From Pomphorhynchus laevis (Eukaryota > Acanthocephala > Palaeacanthocephala > Echinorhynchida > Pomphorhynchidae): a stretch of 64,000 bases of DNA. The notes beneath the pieces are model-generated. The model was not told the origin of the DNA. It did no database searches and worked only from the letters and a program-made list of their open reading frames with translations. The stretch is taken from the NCBI GenBank assembly GCA_012934845.2, contig WNNJ02001228.1, positions 46,667-110,666 of the forward strand, in the 5' to 3' direction. Positions 54,972 to 64,000 of this stretch are shown here, one piece after another. The translations under genes and the position numbers were made by a program. Position 1 is the first letter of the stretch; each line of letters begins with the position of its first letter.

Positions 54972-55757
54972 TTGCTTAAAAATATCTGCTCCTCTATCTC
55001 ACCCTTCCTAACCACATTGTTCAACTCGTACATCCGTAGCCGTACATTTCCTTTCATCTGGAAATGCGCCACTGTTCGTCCTCTCATCAAAAAGCAATCT
55101 CTCGACTCCTCACTACCATCTTCGTACCGTCCTATCTCACTTCTCCTAACCCTCTCTAAACTCCTTGAGCGTCTCGTTCTCAAGCAAGTTAATACATATC
55201 TCTTTTCCTCTAACTTGTTTCCTCCCTTCCAAGCCGCTTTTCGCTCTAATCACTCTACTGAAATTGCCTGTCTTAAAGTTTATAATGACTTACTCATCTC
55301 GCGCGATCATAAATTATGTAGTGTCATAGTTTCTCTTGATCTATCGTCTGCTTTTGACATCGTCGATCACTCGATTCTTCTACATCGCCTTCGTCATGAT
55401 CATGGCTTCTCTTTACCCACTGTATTATGGTTTTCTTCATATCTATCAAACCGTACATTTCGCGTCTATTCTAACTCTTCTCTCTCCCATTCTTCATCCA
55501 TCCCGACCGGTTGTCCACAAGGCTTCGTATTAGGCCCTATGCTTTTCTCTCTTTTTCTCGATGACTTGTCTTCAATTTCTCATAAATTTAACTTCCATGT
55601 TATGCAATATGCTGATGGCATTCTCATCTATGCTCACGCACCTGCTTATCGTATTCATAATCTTAGTGTTTCTGTTTACAGCTGTCTTGTCTCAATTTCC
55701 AATCATCTTTCTCCCCTTCGCCTTTCTCTGAATCCTGATAAATCTAAAATTATGTAG
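54972..55757 (+). CDS. LINE copy B ORF2, reverse transcriptase domain
   Basis: 261 codons with SSYRPISLLLTLSKLLER, FRSNHSTEIACLKVYNDLL, SLDLSSAFDIVDHSILL, PTGCPQGFVLGPMLFSLFL and QYADG. The last should be YADD, so a catalytic Asp has been lost. TAG stop at 55755-55757. Confidence 0.88.
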   Translation: MLKNICSSISPFLTTLFNSYIRSRTFPFIWKCATVRPLIKKQSLDSSLPSSYRPISLLLTLSKLLERLVLKQVNTYLFSSNLFPPFQAAFRSNHSTEIACLKVYNDLLISRDHKLCSVIVSLDLSSAFDIVDHSILLHRLRHDHGFSLPTVLWFSSYLSNRTFRVYSNSSLSHSSSIPTGCPQGFVLGPMLFSLFLDDLSSISHKFNFHVMQYADGILIYAHAPAYRIHNLSVSVYSCLVSISNHLSPLRLSLNPDKSKIM

Positions 55758-55910
55758 ATCCTATCTCGAAGCTTTGGCGTAGAACCTCCTTCCGTATCAT
55801 TAAATTCTACAATTCTTCCTATCGTTGATAATCTCGTTTTCCTAGGCTTCCATTTTGACAACCGACTTTCACTTAAACCTTTCGTTAGTGATAAAGTACG
55901 CTCATCTACC

Positions 55911-56453
55911 TTGATACTCCGCAATCTCCGTCAAGTTCGTAGATTGATCGATTTCCCTTCTTGTATGACTCTCATATCTTCTCTTCTTTTCTCAAGACTT
56001 GATTACTGTCTTAGTCTATTTTCCAACTCACCTAAATCCACTCTTCTTCCTTTACAACGCATCATCAACGCTGCCGTCCGAGTTATCCTCCATCTTCGTC
56101 GTTTTGATCATACATCCCACTATCTTGTTTCTCTTGATTGGCCTACTATTTATTGTCGTGTTCAAATTCGTCTTCTTATCATTGCTTTTCGCCTTATAAT
56201 TTCTCATACCCCTTCATTTCTCAACCTTCCTTTTCTCGACAATTCTCGTACTGTGTATTGTGCTTTGCGTTCCCGTAATTCCCTTATTTTACATGTCCCA
56301 ATCTACTCTACCTCTTTTGGCTTCTGCTCCTTCGTTGTAGGCTGCTCCTCTCTTGTGGAATCAACTGCCTCTTCATATCCGCCAATCAACATCTATGCCG
56401 TGCTTCAAACGCCAAATCCAATTCCATTTCAACAATTAACTAATTATCAGTGA
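55911..56453 (+). CDS. LINE copy B ORF2, C-terminal region
   Basis: 180 codons. SRLDYCLSLF..SPKSTLLPLQ, RIINAAVRVI, then LDWPTIYCRVQIRLLI corresponds to the L2/CR1 tail (SRLDYCNSLL, LQRxxNAAxR, LHWLPxxxRIxFK), which favours L2-type classification. Downstream is the short 3' UTR. Confidence 0.8.
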   Translation: MILRNLRQVRRLIDFPSCMTLISSLLFSRLDYCLSLFSNSPKSTLLPLQRIINAAVRVILHLRRFDHTSHYLVSLDWPTIYCRVQIRLLIIAFRLIISHTPSFLNLPFLDNSRTVYCALRSRNSLILHVPIYSTSFGFCSFVVGCSSLVESTASSYPPINIYAVLQTPNPIPFQQLTNYQ

Positions 56454-56545
56454 CTTTTGATGTTCTTTTTTTGTTTGTTAGTGGTCATGCAAGCGTGCAT
56501 TCTGCACGCATTTGCCACGTTAAATAAATTATTGTATTATTATTA

Positions 56546-56904
56546 ATATAAGAGAAATATTGAACCGTACTCGTGATATCTTATTATTTTATTTTTTAGT
56601 AGTGATGCAACGCCATGGAACAATTGTTTTTTTGTGTGTTCTAATAAATTAAATTAATACTATTTTTAAATTTTAAGACAAATCGCATATGCTTTATGCT
56701 TACTAGGCGACATCCTCAACTGAAATCTGAATTAAGTGAATTCGAAAGTATTTTGAAGAACCACACATTTGGTTCAGGCAATTAAGTGGAACCAAATGAG
56801 GACTCCATCCCTTATAAGATAACGGTTCTATCCCTCATCATAGTAGGATCGATGCGTTCAGTATCATATATATTGAATTTGATCTTCCGATTGCAGATCT
56901 AACA
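56546..56904. other. Spacer downstream of LINE B
   Basis: 56590-56660 resembles 58420-58490 (TAATAAATTAAATTAATA), a minor repeat pair. Nothing else supported. Confidence 0.45.
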
Positions 56905-57165
56905 TTTGTGTGAATGTCACTGTGTGTGCCTAACCATCTATTGAAACAGATGTTCCGCTTTCATGGCTCCTCAAATTTACGTGGACACGAGCTATATATG
57001 AATTATCAATCAAACCTCGAACAAACTGTACGATTCTGGTTGATCGCCCCTGTAAACGATGGAATGGACTATCGCCTTGGGTGGTCAACAGTTGTACTGC
57101 TACGCAATTGCAGTAATGCCTCAAACTTGAACTCTTGGATTCTTGATAATTTTTTTCATTTCATA
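56905..57165 (+). mobile_element. LINE C-terminal fragment (CR1-like)
   Basis: FRFHGSSNLRGHELYM in one frame and KRWNGLSPWVVNSCTATQL in another correspond to the RGHS... and VWNSLP..VV segments of CR1-like polyprotein tails. One frame change separates them. Confidence 0.6.
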
Positions 57166-58682
57166 TTTTTTTATATTTCTATTTTTTACTTCGATGTGAA
57201 GCTTCCCTACTAAATTCGGCTCCTTTGATAATAGTATTTGATTTGTGGTTTGATTATATCCTTAAAGAAATAACGCAATGATTACTATTCTACACGCGTT
57301 GACCATTTCGTGTGTTAAAAAAGGATTGCGTAAAGCCGAGAGGTTTTATAAGAGAACAAGGAAACTAGGTATATCTTCTTAATTGAAACTTCTAATCTGG
57401 AAAACTTTGGCAATCTCCATCTTCACGTTCTTTACGCGAGGCAGACCACCAGAAGACCATATATCATTTATTAATGTTTTCGAAAAGCATATAGAAAAAT
57501 TGATACTGGATCAACAAATAATTATTCAGAACTTACTAAAAAACGTCTAAAAAGGTTGACAAGTTTAGAAATATAATTAAGGTACCGATTCGTAGTAAAA
57601 AGACTGTACGTGACTAATTTGATTATGTGATTTATTTTTCTTTTTGGGTTGTTTTCACTTTTGAATCAAGAACGGATTGTTTGTAAAAAAATTCCGTGTG
57701 ATAGGTTTTATAAATATAACCGCAAACTATTTTGGATAAATCAACTAAAATGTACTACATTTCAAGCAACAGGTTTTCTCAAATAGCTCTTTTCAACTCA
57801 TCACAAGTAAATTTTCATGTTACGGATATTCTACGTTGATAGAAAGACGCAAGTACGTATCTAAGTTTAATAATTCTGCCTAATTCTTATCACATCCTGT
57901 TAGATTTGTTTCTTTTACAATTTAATAGATGTCTTATTGAACATACATTGCCCCTAAATCGTTAGCTAACCGTTCGTATCCGAATAATGGGGTTCGCACA
58001 ACTTGTGGAGATACCGTAAAATTCATTAAAAATATGATAAAATTTGTGAAAATTTATTAAAATAATTTTTATTAGGCTGTTACATTAAGCTATAAATTTG
58101 TGGTAAAAACTGCCTGAGCAAATCGCTACTCTGATAATATTCAAGCGGTTTGCAGCAAATGTATATGCGATGCCTTAAAAATGTAAATATGGCGTGTTGG
58201 ATTGGCTGTGGGGTTCAGATCCCGCTGGACCTGAGGCCTTAAAAATTGGTGAAGACCTGAATCGCGACTCGTTAGATAAATTTTTCATTCCTGTATTTTT
58301 GATACAAGTTCCTTTTTATTTTATTTTTTAGTTGTTATATAACACTAAGTTTTGTTATTAAAAAAATCTTTATCTTTATCTTTATGTAAATATGGAAAAA
58401 TATGCGGATTTATATGTGATTGTTAAGTTATGATGCGCTCCCATTGAACCATTTTTCTTTTTGTGTTTTAATAAATTAAATTAATATGGCAAAATTTGTA
58501 ATTCAATTTTTATTTGTTTTTATCATCACGCATTAACGTATTACACAGTTATCAAATTTTATCACATAGTATTACATATCACAAGAATTTTATTTCTTGA
58601 TATAAGCTTCATCTTATTGACAATATTCTCTTATATAATCCTGACGTATTTTTAAATTTAATATTTTTCCAACAACCACATG
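57166..58682. other. Spacer with a possible retroposon tail
   Basis: 58170-58390 ends in TCTTTA repeats after an A-rich stretch, like a LINE or SINE 3' end, and contains GGTTCAGATCCC, which resembles a Pol III B-box; no matching A-box was found. The rest is AT-rich without a gene. Confidence 0.4.
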
Positions 58683-58822
58683 GTATTAAATATTTGTTTG
58701 TTCATTTAGTTCGGTTCGTTCAGTCCGGTCGTTTAGTATATTTGTTCATCCAGTTCGTTCATTCAGTTATTTAAGTCCGTTCTTTCATAACGTTAGTTCA
58801 GTCTGTTAATTCAGTCCGTTAA
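58683..58822 (+). repeat. 13-bp minisatellite, left part, degenerate
   Basis: Degenerate AGTTCAGTCCGTT-type units running up to the 3' end of the inserted LINE. The same family continues at 60362 on the other side. Confidence 0.8.
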
Positions 58823-60361
58823 TAAAAATGTATTTATTTTTACGTGGCAAATGCGTGCCAGCACACACTTGCATGACCACAACAAAAAATCTAAGTAATG
58901 TGTCGAAGGTTAAGAACGGCGGAGGTATTTGAATGTGATAAAGAAGGGAGCGATGCGGACGTCGAGAGAGCTTATTCCAGGCGAGGGGCGGTGATGAGGA
59001 AAGATCGGAATCCGTAGTTGGAGTAATTGGGAACGTCAAGTAAGAGGAAATGACGGGAACGGAATGATATAGAGGTGGGGCGAGTGTCGTCTAAGAAAGG
59101 GATATGATGAACGATGGGGAGCCGACATCTATGAGACGAAAAGTTACGAGAAGGCGAAATTGTATGCGGTTGTAATCAATTTTAGAGAAGAGAAGTGATG
59201 AAAAAGAGACATTACCGCCTCAGCCTTTTCGCCAATTCTTCAAAATCCATCATCCTACCCATACAACGCATCATCAACTCCGCCGTTCGAGTGCTCCTAC
59301 GTCTCCTTCGCTTTAACCACACATTAACATATCTTGCCAAACTCTCCTGTTCCACAATCCGCATCCAACTCCGCTTTCTCGTAACTTTTCGTATCATCGC
59401 TGTCGGCTCCCCATCGTTCAACAACGTCCATTTCTTAGGCGATACTCGCCCCGCCTCTCTCTATTGCTGCGTTCTCACCATTCCATCTTAATCCACGTTC
59501 CCAATTACTCCAACAACTACGGTCTCCGGCCCTATATCGTTGCCACTCCCCTCGCCTAAAATCAGCTTCCTCCCGACGTCCGCCGCGCTCCATCTTATAT
59601 TACATTCAAATACCTCCTCCGCACCCATCTTTTCGACACATGATTTAGATTTGTGTTCTTTTTTTTGTGGTCATGTAATTGCCGGCACGCATTTGCCACG
59701 TAAAAATAAATCTTTTTTGTATACAAGAACGGAAGTCGATAGGGGGCGAATACGGCGGATGTCACGGAGAAATAATTTAGACTAGCTAACCTTGTAACGG
59801 ACGAAGGGCTTTATGGAAATATGATTATTGAAATGGAAGCCTAATAAAGTGAGTTATGAACAATGTGGATGATTGATGAGGCAAAAGATACAGGGCGAAG
59901 AAATATGTTAGGTTGGCCGTGGAGGATCCGCATTATTTTGGACTTGTCGGGGTTTAGAAAGGATGAAGATGTGAGAGACGTTTGTTGATAGTATAAAGAC
60001 CGTTGGTGGCTTTAATGTCGAAATCGTGTATGCGATGGGCGGGTGAAGTAGCATAGATGAGTATGTAATCGGTATATTGCATGACGTTAACGGAGTAAGG
60101 TTTGGTAAACGGAGAGAGATTACCAAGCAGAAGTGAGAAAAGCAGGGGACCTCAAACTGAATTTTGTGGGACCACTCGGAAAATTTGTGTGGGAGGATGA
60201 TGAATTAATACAGACACGAAAGGAACGGTCGGATAGATACGAGGTAAACCATGCTACGGAGGAGGAAGAAAAGCCGTAATATAACGAATGCGAGAAAGGA
60301 GGTAGAAGTAGTCGACGATGTCGAAGGCGGAGGCGAGGTCGAGGGAAATGATAACACTATA
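58823..60361 (-). mobile_element. L2/CR1-type LINE, 5'-truncated, inserted in the minisatellite (copy C)
   Basis: 58823-59213 matches the 3' part of copy A (46716-47260) and 59733-60361 matches 47265-47930, both minus strand; the 3' end GGCAAATGCGTGCC is at 58845. The two halves are separated by plus-strand copy D. Truncation at 60361 falls in the RT (VIISLDLASAFDIV region). Decayed frames. Confidence 0.82.
59214..59732 (+). mobile_element. L2/CR1-type LINE fragment inserted into copy C (copy D)
   Basis: Plus strand: FANSSKSIILPIQRIINSAVRV at 59195-59491 matches the C-terminal region of copy B (LPLQRIINAAVRVI), and the 3' end GGCACGCATTTGCCACG is at 59682-59702 followed by an AAATAAATCTTTTTT tail. 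It splits copy C at the position of GAGACAT/ATACAAG in copy A. Confidence 0.82.
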
Positions 60362-60965
60362 TAGTTTAGTCCATTAGTTCAGTCAGTTAGTTCAGTCCTT
60401 TAGTTCAGTCCGTTAGTTCAGTCTGTTAGTTCAGTCCGTTCATTCCTTTAGTTCAGTCCATTAGTTCATTCCTTTAGTTCAGTCCGTTAGTTCAGTCCGT
60501 TACTTCAGTCCGTTACTTCAGTCCGTTACTTCAGTCCGTTACTTCAGTCCGTTAGTTCAGTCCGTTAGTTCAGTCCGTTAGTTCAGTCCGTTAGTTCAGT
60601 CCGTTAGTTCAGTCCGTTAGTTCAGTCCGTTAGTTCAGTCCGTTAGTTCAGTCCGTTAGTTCAGTCCGTTAGTTCAGTCCGTTAGTTCAGTCCGTTAGTT
60701 CAGTCCGTTAGTTCAGTCCGTTAGTTCAGTCCGTTAGTTCAGTCCGTTAGTTCAGTCCGTTAGTTCAGTCCGTTAGTTCATTCCTTTAGTTTAGTCCGTT
60801 AGTTCAGTCCGTTAGTTCAGTCCGTTCAGTTCGTTATTTCAATTCGTTAGTTCAGTTTGTTCATTCAGTAAGTTAGTTCAGTTCTTTTGTTTAGTCTATC
60901 CATTCAGTCCGTTTGTTCACTTCGTTCATTCAGTTCGTTCCTTAGTTCGTTCTTTCAGTCTGTTT
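60362..60965 (+). repeat. 13-bp minisatellite, right part
   Basis: Unit AGTTCAGTCCGTT, nearly perfect over about 60440-60830 and decaying toward 60965. About 46 units in length equivalent. Confidence 0.95.
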
Positions 60966-61474
60966 GCTTAAACAACCAAATTTCGTTGTAAAATGATAAT
61001 TTTTTATCTTATTTAACAATGACATGTTACGGTGTTTTTGCATATTTCATAACAGGTATGCTCATTGCTTTGTAGAAAGCTAAAATTTGCAAAATAATAG
61101 CAATTCCATAAATACAATAAATGTAATTTTGGCGTCTTTTCACATTTTAATTTCCTAAGAATAGTATACTACAATGTAGTATCAGTAATATGATTCGCGT
61201 TGAATTTGGAGAATACTAAAAATAATGTATTATTTTAAAACCATTATTCATTCAGATTTGTAAGAATTAAAATTTTTATTTTTCTCTTTATTAAGTTTAA
61301 TTTTATTTAATTTTAAATAAATTAATTTTTTATTAATAAATAAATTTTGAATAAATTTTATGTTAATTTTATTTCAAGAACTTTAATATTGTACAATTAA
61401 ATATCGCGCTGTAAATAAGATACGTTTTTATTGAAATTTCAATTTCCTTGTTGATAAGGTTTTGTTGATAACCT
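60966..61474. other. AT-rich spacer
   Basis: Nothing recognised. Confidence 0.45.
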
Positions 61475-61569
61475 TCTCGACGCCTGATTCACAGTTTTGT
61501 TTTTGTTGTGGTCATGTAAGTGTGCGCTGGCACGCATTTGCCACGTTAAAATAAATCTTTTTTTTTAAG
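61475..61569 (+). mobile_element. Solo LINE 3' end (same family as copies A-D)
   Basis: GTGGTCATGTAAGTGTGCG followed by GGCACGCATTTGCCACG and an A/T tail matches the last 90 bp of copy D. A very short 5'-truncated insertion. Confidence 0.85.
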
Positions 61570-62140
61570 GTTAATATATAATTAATAATAATCGTTATTT
61601 ATAAAGATAGTTTATTAACAAAGATAATTTATATTTTATTTAAATATTTATATTAATTTAAGCATTTACAAATTAAAAGATTTATAATTTATAATTTATA
61701 TGTTTATACTTTATTTATTTTATAATTTATACTTTATTTGTATAAAATAAAGTATAAATATTGTAAAAAAGTATAATTAATAAAAAGTAAATTTTTTATC
61801 TTTATTAATGATATTTATTATCTTTATTATTATCTTTATTATTATCTTTATCTTTATTATCTTTATTAATGATAGTTTATCAAAATGATTTCTACTTCGA
61901 TAACCTTTACAGAAATTCTTCATTATTTTCAAGACAATTGCAGGTAGCGAAACAATTTATTATTTGCTATCAAATTGAATGTAGACAACTTAAATTAAGA
62001 TCAAATAAAAAATTAAAAATTTATGATGAATTTCAAACAGATCTTTGAAGAATCCGTGTAAATTGATTTAGTTACACTCTTGATGAACGATATATTTTAT
62101 ATATCGTTCATTGATAATATATTAAGATTCCACTATTGAT
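61570..62140. other. AT-rich spacer with TCTTTATTA repeats
   Basis: Simple repeats around 61795-61870; otherwise nothing supported. Confidence 0.5.
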
Positions 62141-63200
62141 GTTATTGCAGTTCGTAATATAATCAGGTGTATGTTTGTATCTAGTGACTCTGTTGTTGCT
62201 TCTAAAAGAATAGTTCTAAATATGTTTCGTTTAGGACGCCGCACGACTGATGGTCGAGCTCGTATTTTGAAACTTGTTCTTGAGTCATATGATCAAGCAC
62301 AATGCCTCTTAGCACGAGGCATTAGGCTTAAAGAAAATAGTGTTCGAATGTTGAAAGATTTATCAGGTGATGAGCGCTTTTTACTATCTACCACGAAGAC
62401 TGAGTTACAAAATAGGTTAAATGCTGGTGAGACCAACTTAACTATAAAAAAATTTCGTGTTCGCCATCGAAAGCCATTTGTTCGATGGGATCCTATTCTA
62501 GTAGATTAGAATCTACAAGTGTCTCTCACTCTAATAATATTTATTTTATGGATGTTTACCAGCATCGTAATGTTTTCAAGAGCTCGGTTGGCCCACTGTT
62601 GCATATACTAATATTCGTAGTTTACTTACTAACCTTGAGGATCAAGACTATTAGCTACGACTGACAATTATGATGCTATAGCTATCTCCGAATCTTGGCT
62701 ACATGATGACATCCTTGATTGTATAGCAAGCATTTCTGGATATTATCTATGACGTGGAAGCAAATTATGTAATGAAATTTCAAATCCGAGATACTCACAA
62801 TGCCTACTCGCGATCAATGTTAATAGTGTCCGTTGCAGATTAATGTATCTAGATATGTTGGCAATGTACTTTATGGTGAAGGGAATTAACAGGTATGCGC
62901 AACAATATGTGATAACAAATAGGAGACGGTGCCACAGGGGACACTCGTTTCATCTGATGAATTGTGGACATGGGTCAAGTAACACATCTTCTCGATTATC
63001 CCACAGAGCATTACGGGCTTGGAATGATATTCCTTACAATATGGTTACACTGCCCGCGGCTAGTTTTCGAAGGGTTGTTCTTAATTATTGTAGCATCCCG
63101 TGTAATCGAGTATCGCCTTACTTTTAATTTTATTTTATTGACTTTATCAATGATTTGTTGTGATCGAGTAAATAACCCTGCTGGTTAAACTCTGCATTGT
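62141..63200 (+). mobile_element. CR1-like LINE, internally collapsed
   Basis: 62171-62509 encodes an ORF1-like protein (MFRLGRRTTDGRARILKLVL, DERFLLSTTKTELQNRLN, GETNLTIKKF). 62640-62760 gives NYDAIAISESWLHDDIL, the start of an APE endonuclease. 62843-63127 gives RGHSFHL..C, SSRLSHRALRAWNDIPYNMV, the polyprotein tail. Endonuclease remainder and RT are missing, so about 2 kb or more has been deleted. Confidence 0.72.
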
Positions 63201-63216
63201 ATAAGGGTGATATATA

Positions 63217-63290
63217 AAATTTCCTCTGATGAAAATTTTTTAAATTATTTTTCCTCTGAAAATTTATATAAATTTCCTCTGATGATTCAG
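63217..63290 (+). repeat. Short tandem repeats TTTCCTCTGA
   Basis: Three units with TTTCCTCTGA(TG)A at 63220, 63250 and 63271. Confidence 0.6.
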
Positions 63291-63371
63291 ATTAAGGGTA
63301 GTTCTGTTTTTCGAGCTTTAGACATTGTTTAAGCGTGTGTTAATGTGCCTATGAATGATTATTAAAGCCAT

Positions 63372-63409
63372 GGTACTGATGAGCTCCGTTAGAACGAAAC
63401 GCGTCTACC
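63372..63409 (+). ncRNA. Hammerhead ribozyme motif, type I
   Basis: Helix I GGTA/TACC (63372-63375 with 63406-63409) closes on CTGATGA (63376-63382). A helix II hairpin GCTC-CGTTA-GAAC has one mismatch. GAAA is at 63396-63399, a minimal C...G helix III follows, then GTC with the cleavage site after 63405. All core nucleotides are conserved. Minimal helix III type I hammerheads are known from Penelope-like elements and animal retrozymes; the host repeat here is not identified. Confidence 0.78.
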
Positions 63410-63619
63410 GTTGTTGAAGTTTGTCATCACACATAGGATGACTGGGCATACGTAGCGACTTTGAATATTGCGAGAATAATTCGGTTCTATTTCTTGATCT
63501 GATGAGGATATATAGAATGCTGCCTGGTGTTTATGCCTCATCATGAGGAAAACATAGTGATTTATTTACGAGTACACCATTGTGTGTCCCAGGGCAGGTG
63601 TAACAACAAATTATATATA

Positions 63620-63640
63620 TATATATAAATTGGTAGTGCG
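63620..63640. repeat. Short TA microsatellite
   Basis: A TATATA run of about 20 bp. Confidence 0.8.
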
Positions 63641-63930
63641 AAAAATCGCTTGTAACTGTGGTCCAGGAGCCTAAACTGGCTACTATTGATTTAAAATCCA
63701 TATGAGCTGCTAAAAAACTGGACTTCGATCATCAGCTCTATCAGTCTAATGTATCACTCCGAGACGCCCCGAACCACCCAGCAGTCATCGTCAGTCGGAT
63801 GAAGTGGTTAGGGTGCGTTTCGACTGCTTTTGTGATAACTATAAAGACACCAGCAATTCCTCACGATGCTAAACAAAACTCAGGTGCAGAAAGCGTTTTT
63901 ACTGGCTTGCTGCGTGTGTGGACCTTCTAT

Positions 63931-63935
63931 ATATA

Positions 63936-64000
<65 letters not shown>
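63931..64000. repeat. TA microsatellite at the window end
   Basis: About 70 bp of (TA)n, interrupted once, running off the window edge. 63700-63850 upstream contains an AGCAGTC/GACTGCT hairpin; no gene. Confidence 0.95.

Larger units (their letters stand above)
51937..56545 (+). mobile_element. L2/CR1-type LINE, nearly full length (copy B)
   Basis: A leader with repeated CGACAACCA-like motifs (51960-52199), ORF1 from 52200, ORF2 endonuclease from 53542, RT 54972-55757, C-terminal region to 56453, then a short 3' UTR ending GCATTTGCCACG and an ATT-rich tail. The only copy here with both ORFs and all domains, but broken by several frame changes and stops, so inactive. Codon and base usage (C-rich, T-rich pyrimidine bias) differ sharply from the host genes. 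Confidence 0.9.

Noticed and set aside
54968-55183. Antisense frames over the LINE copies (for example 54968-55183, 55703-55924, 56930-57124, 59212-59424)
   Set aside because: They mirror real LINE coding sequence on the other strand and show no domain of their own.
58190-58260. tRNA-like or SINE-head sequence with GGTTCAGATCCC
   Set aside because: Only a B-box-like string is present; no cloverleaf or A-box at the right distance.
63720-63835. Second hammerhead near the window end (CTGACGA and GAAACGC with an AGCAGTC/GACTGCT stem, minus strand)
   Set aside because: Helix II is good, but no helix III or cleavage triplet fits the permuted order.

Overview
The window is strongly AT-rich animal DNA, probably from an invertebrate and possibly an arthropod (the species is inferred, not shown). 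It has long introns, spliced host genes, a eukaryotic nuclear tRNA and dense retroelement debris: Penelope-like elements (PLEs), CR1/L2-type LINEs, foldback/MITE elements and minisatellites. No operons, bacterial genes, CRISPR arrays or intact virus-like elements were seen.

Three host loci can be supported. (1) A complete-looking hormone-sensitive lipase gene lies on the minus strand, 27040 down to 3489. Nine coding exons with GT/AG borders and consistent phases give about 604 residues with HGGG, GDSAGG, DPLLDD and PHGF motifs. (2) An N-acetylglucosamine kinase gene on the plus strand, 38691-39947, is a single open exon of 418 codons. (3) tRNA-Lys(CTT) lies on the minus strand, 31117-31189. 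Between the lipase 5' end and the tRNA sit three partial copies of a protein disulfide isomerase 3' exon. One has an active-site-like CGIC and a KEEL terminus and is split by a PLE.

Layout. 0.7-2.95 kb: a 242-bp tandem satellite beside a related terminal-inverted-repeat (TIR) element. 3.5-27 kb: the lipase gene, whose introns hold PLE fragments, a 0.68-kb inverted duplication around exon 8, and three foldback elements. 27-31 kb: PDI fragments, a piece of another retroelement, a PLE 3' end and the tRNA. 31.4-36.6 kb: foldbacks, PLE pieces and PLE-terminal repeats. 37-37.6 kb: T-rich simple DNA. 38.7-40 kb: the kinase. 40.4-44.8 kb: a decayed LINE and a second, GIY-YIG-type PLE. 45.8-49.2 kb: a TIR element enclosing a 5'-truncated LINE. 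50.5-57.2 kb: LINE remnants, a 13-bp minisatellite and a near full-length L2/CR1 LINE. 58.7-61 kb: a second 13-bp minisatellite split by a LINE copy that itself holds an oppositely oriented copy. 62-64 kb: another collapsed LINE, a convincing hammerhead ribozyme motif at 63372-63409 and a terminal TA microsatellite.

The lipase (lipid mobilisation) and the kinase (amino-sugar salvage) are ordinary metabolic genes with no visible functional link. The main interest is the layered mobile DNA and the ribozyme-like motifs in it.
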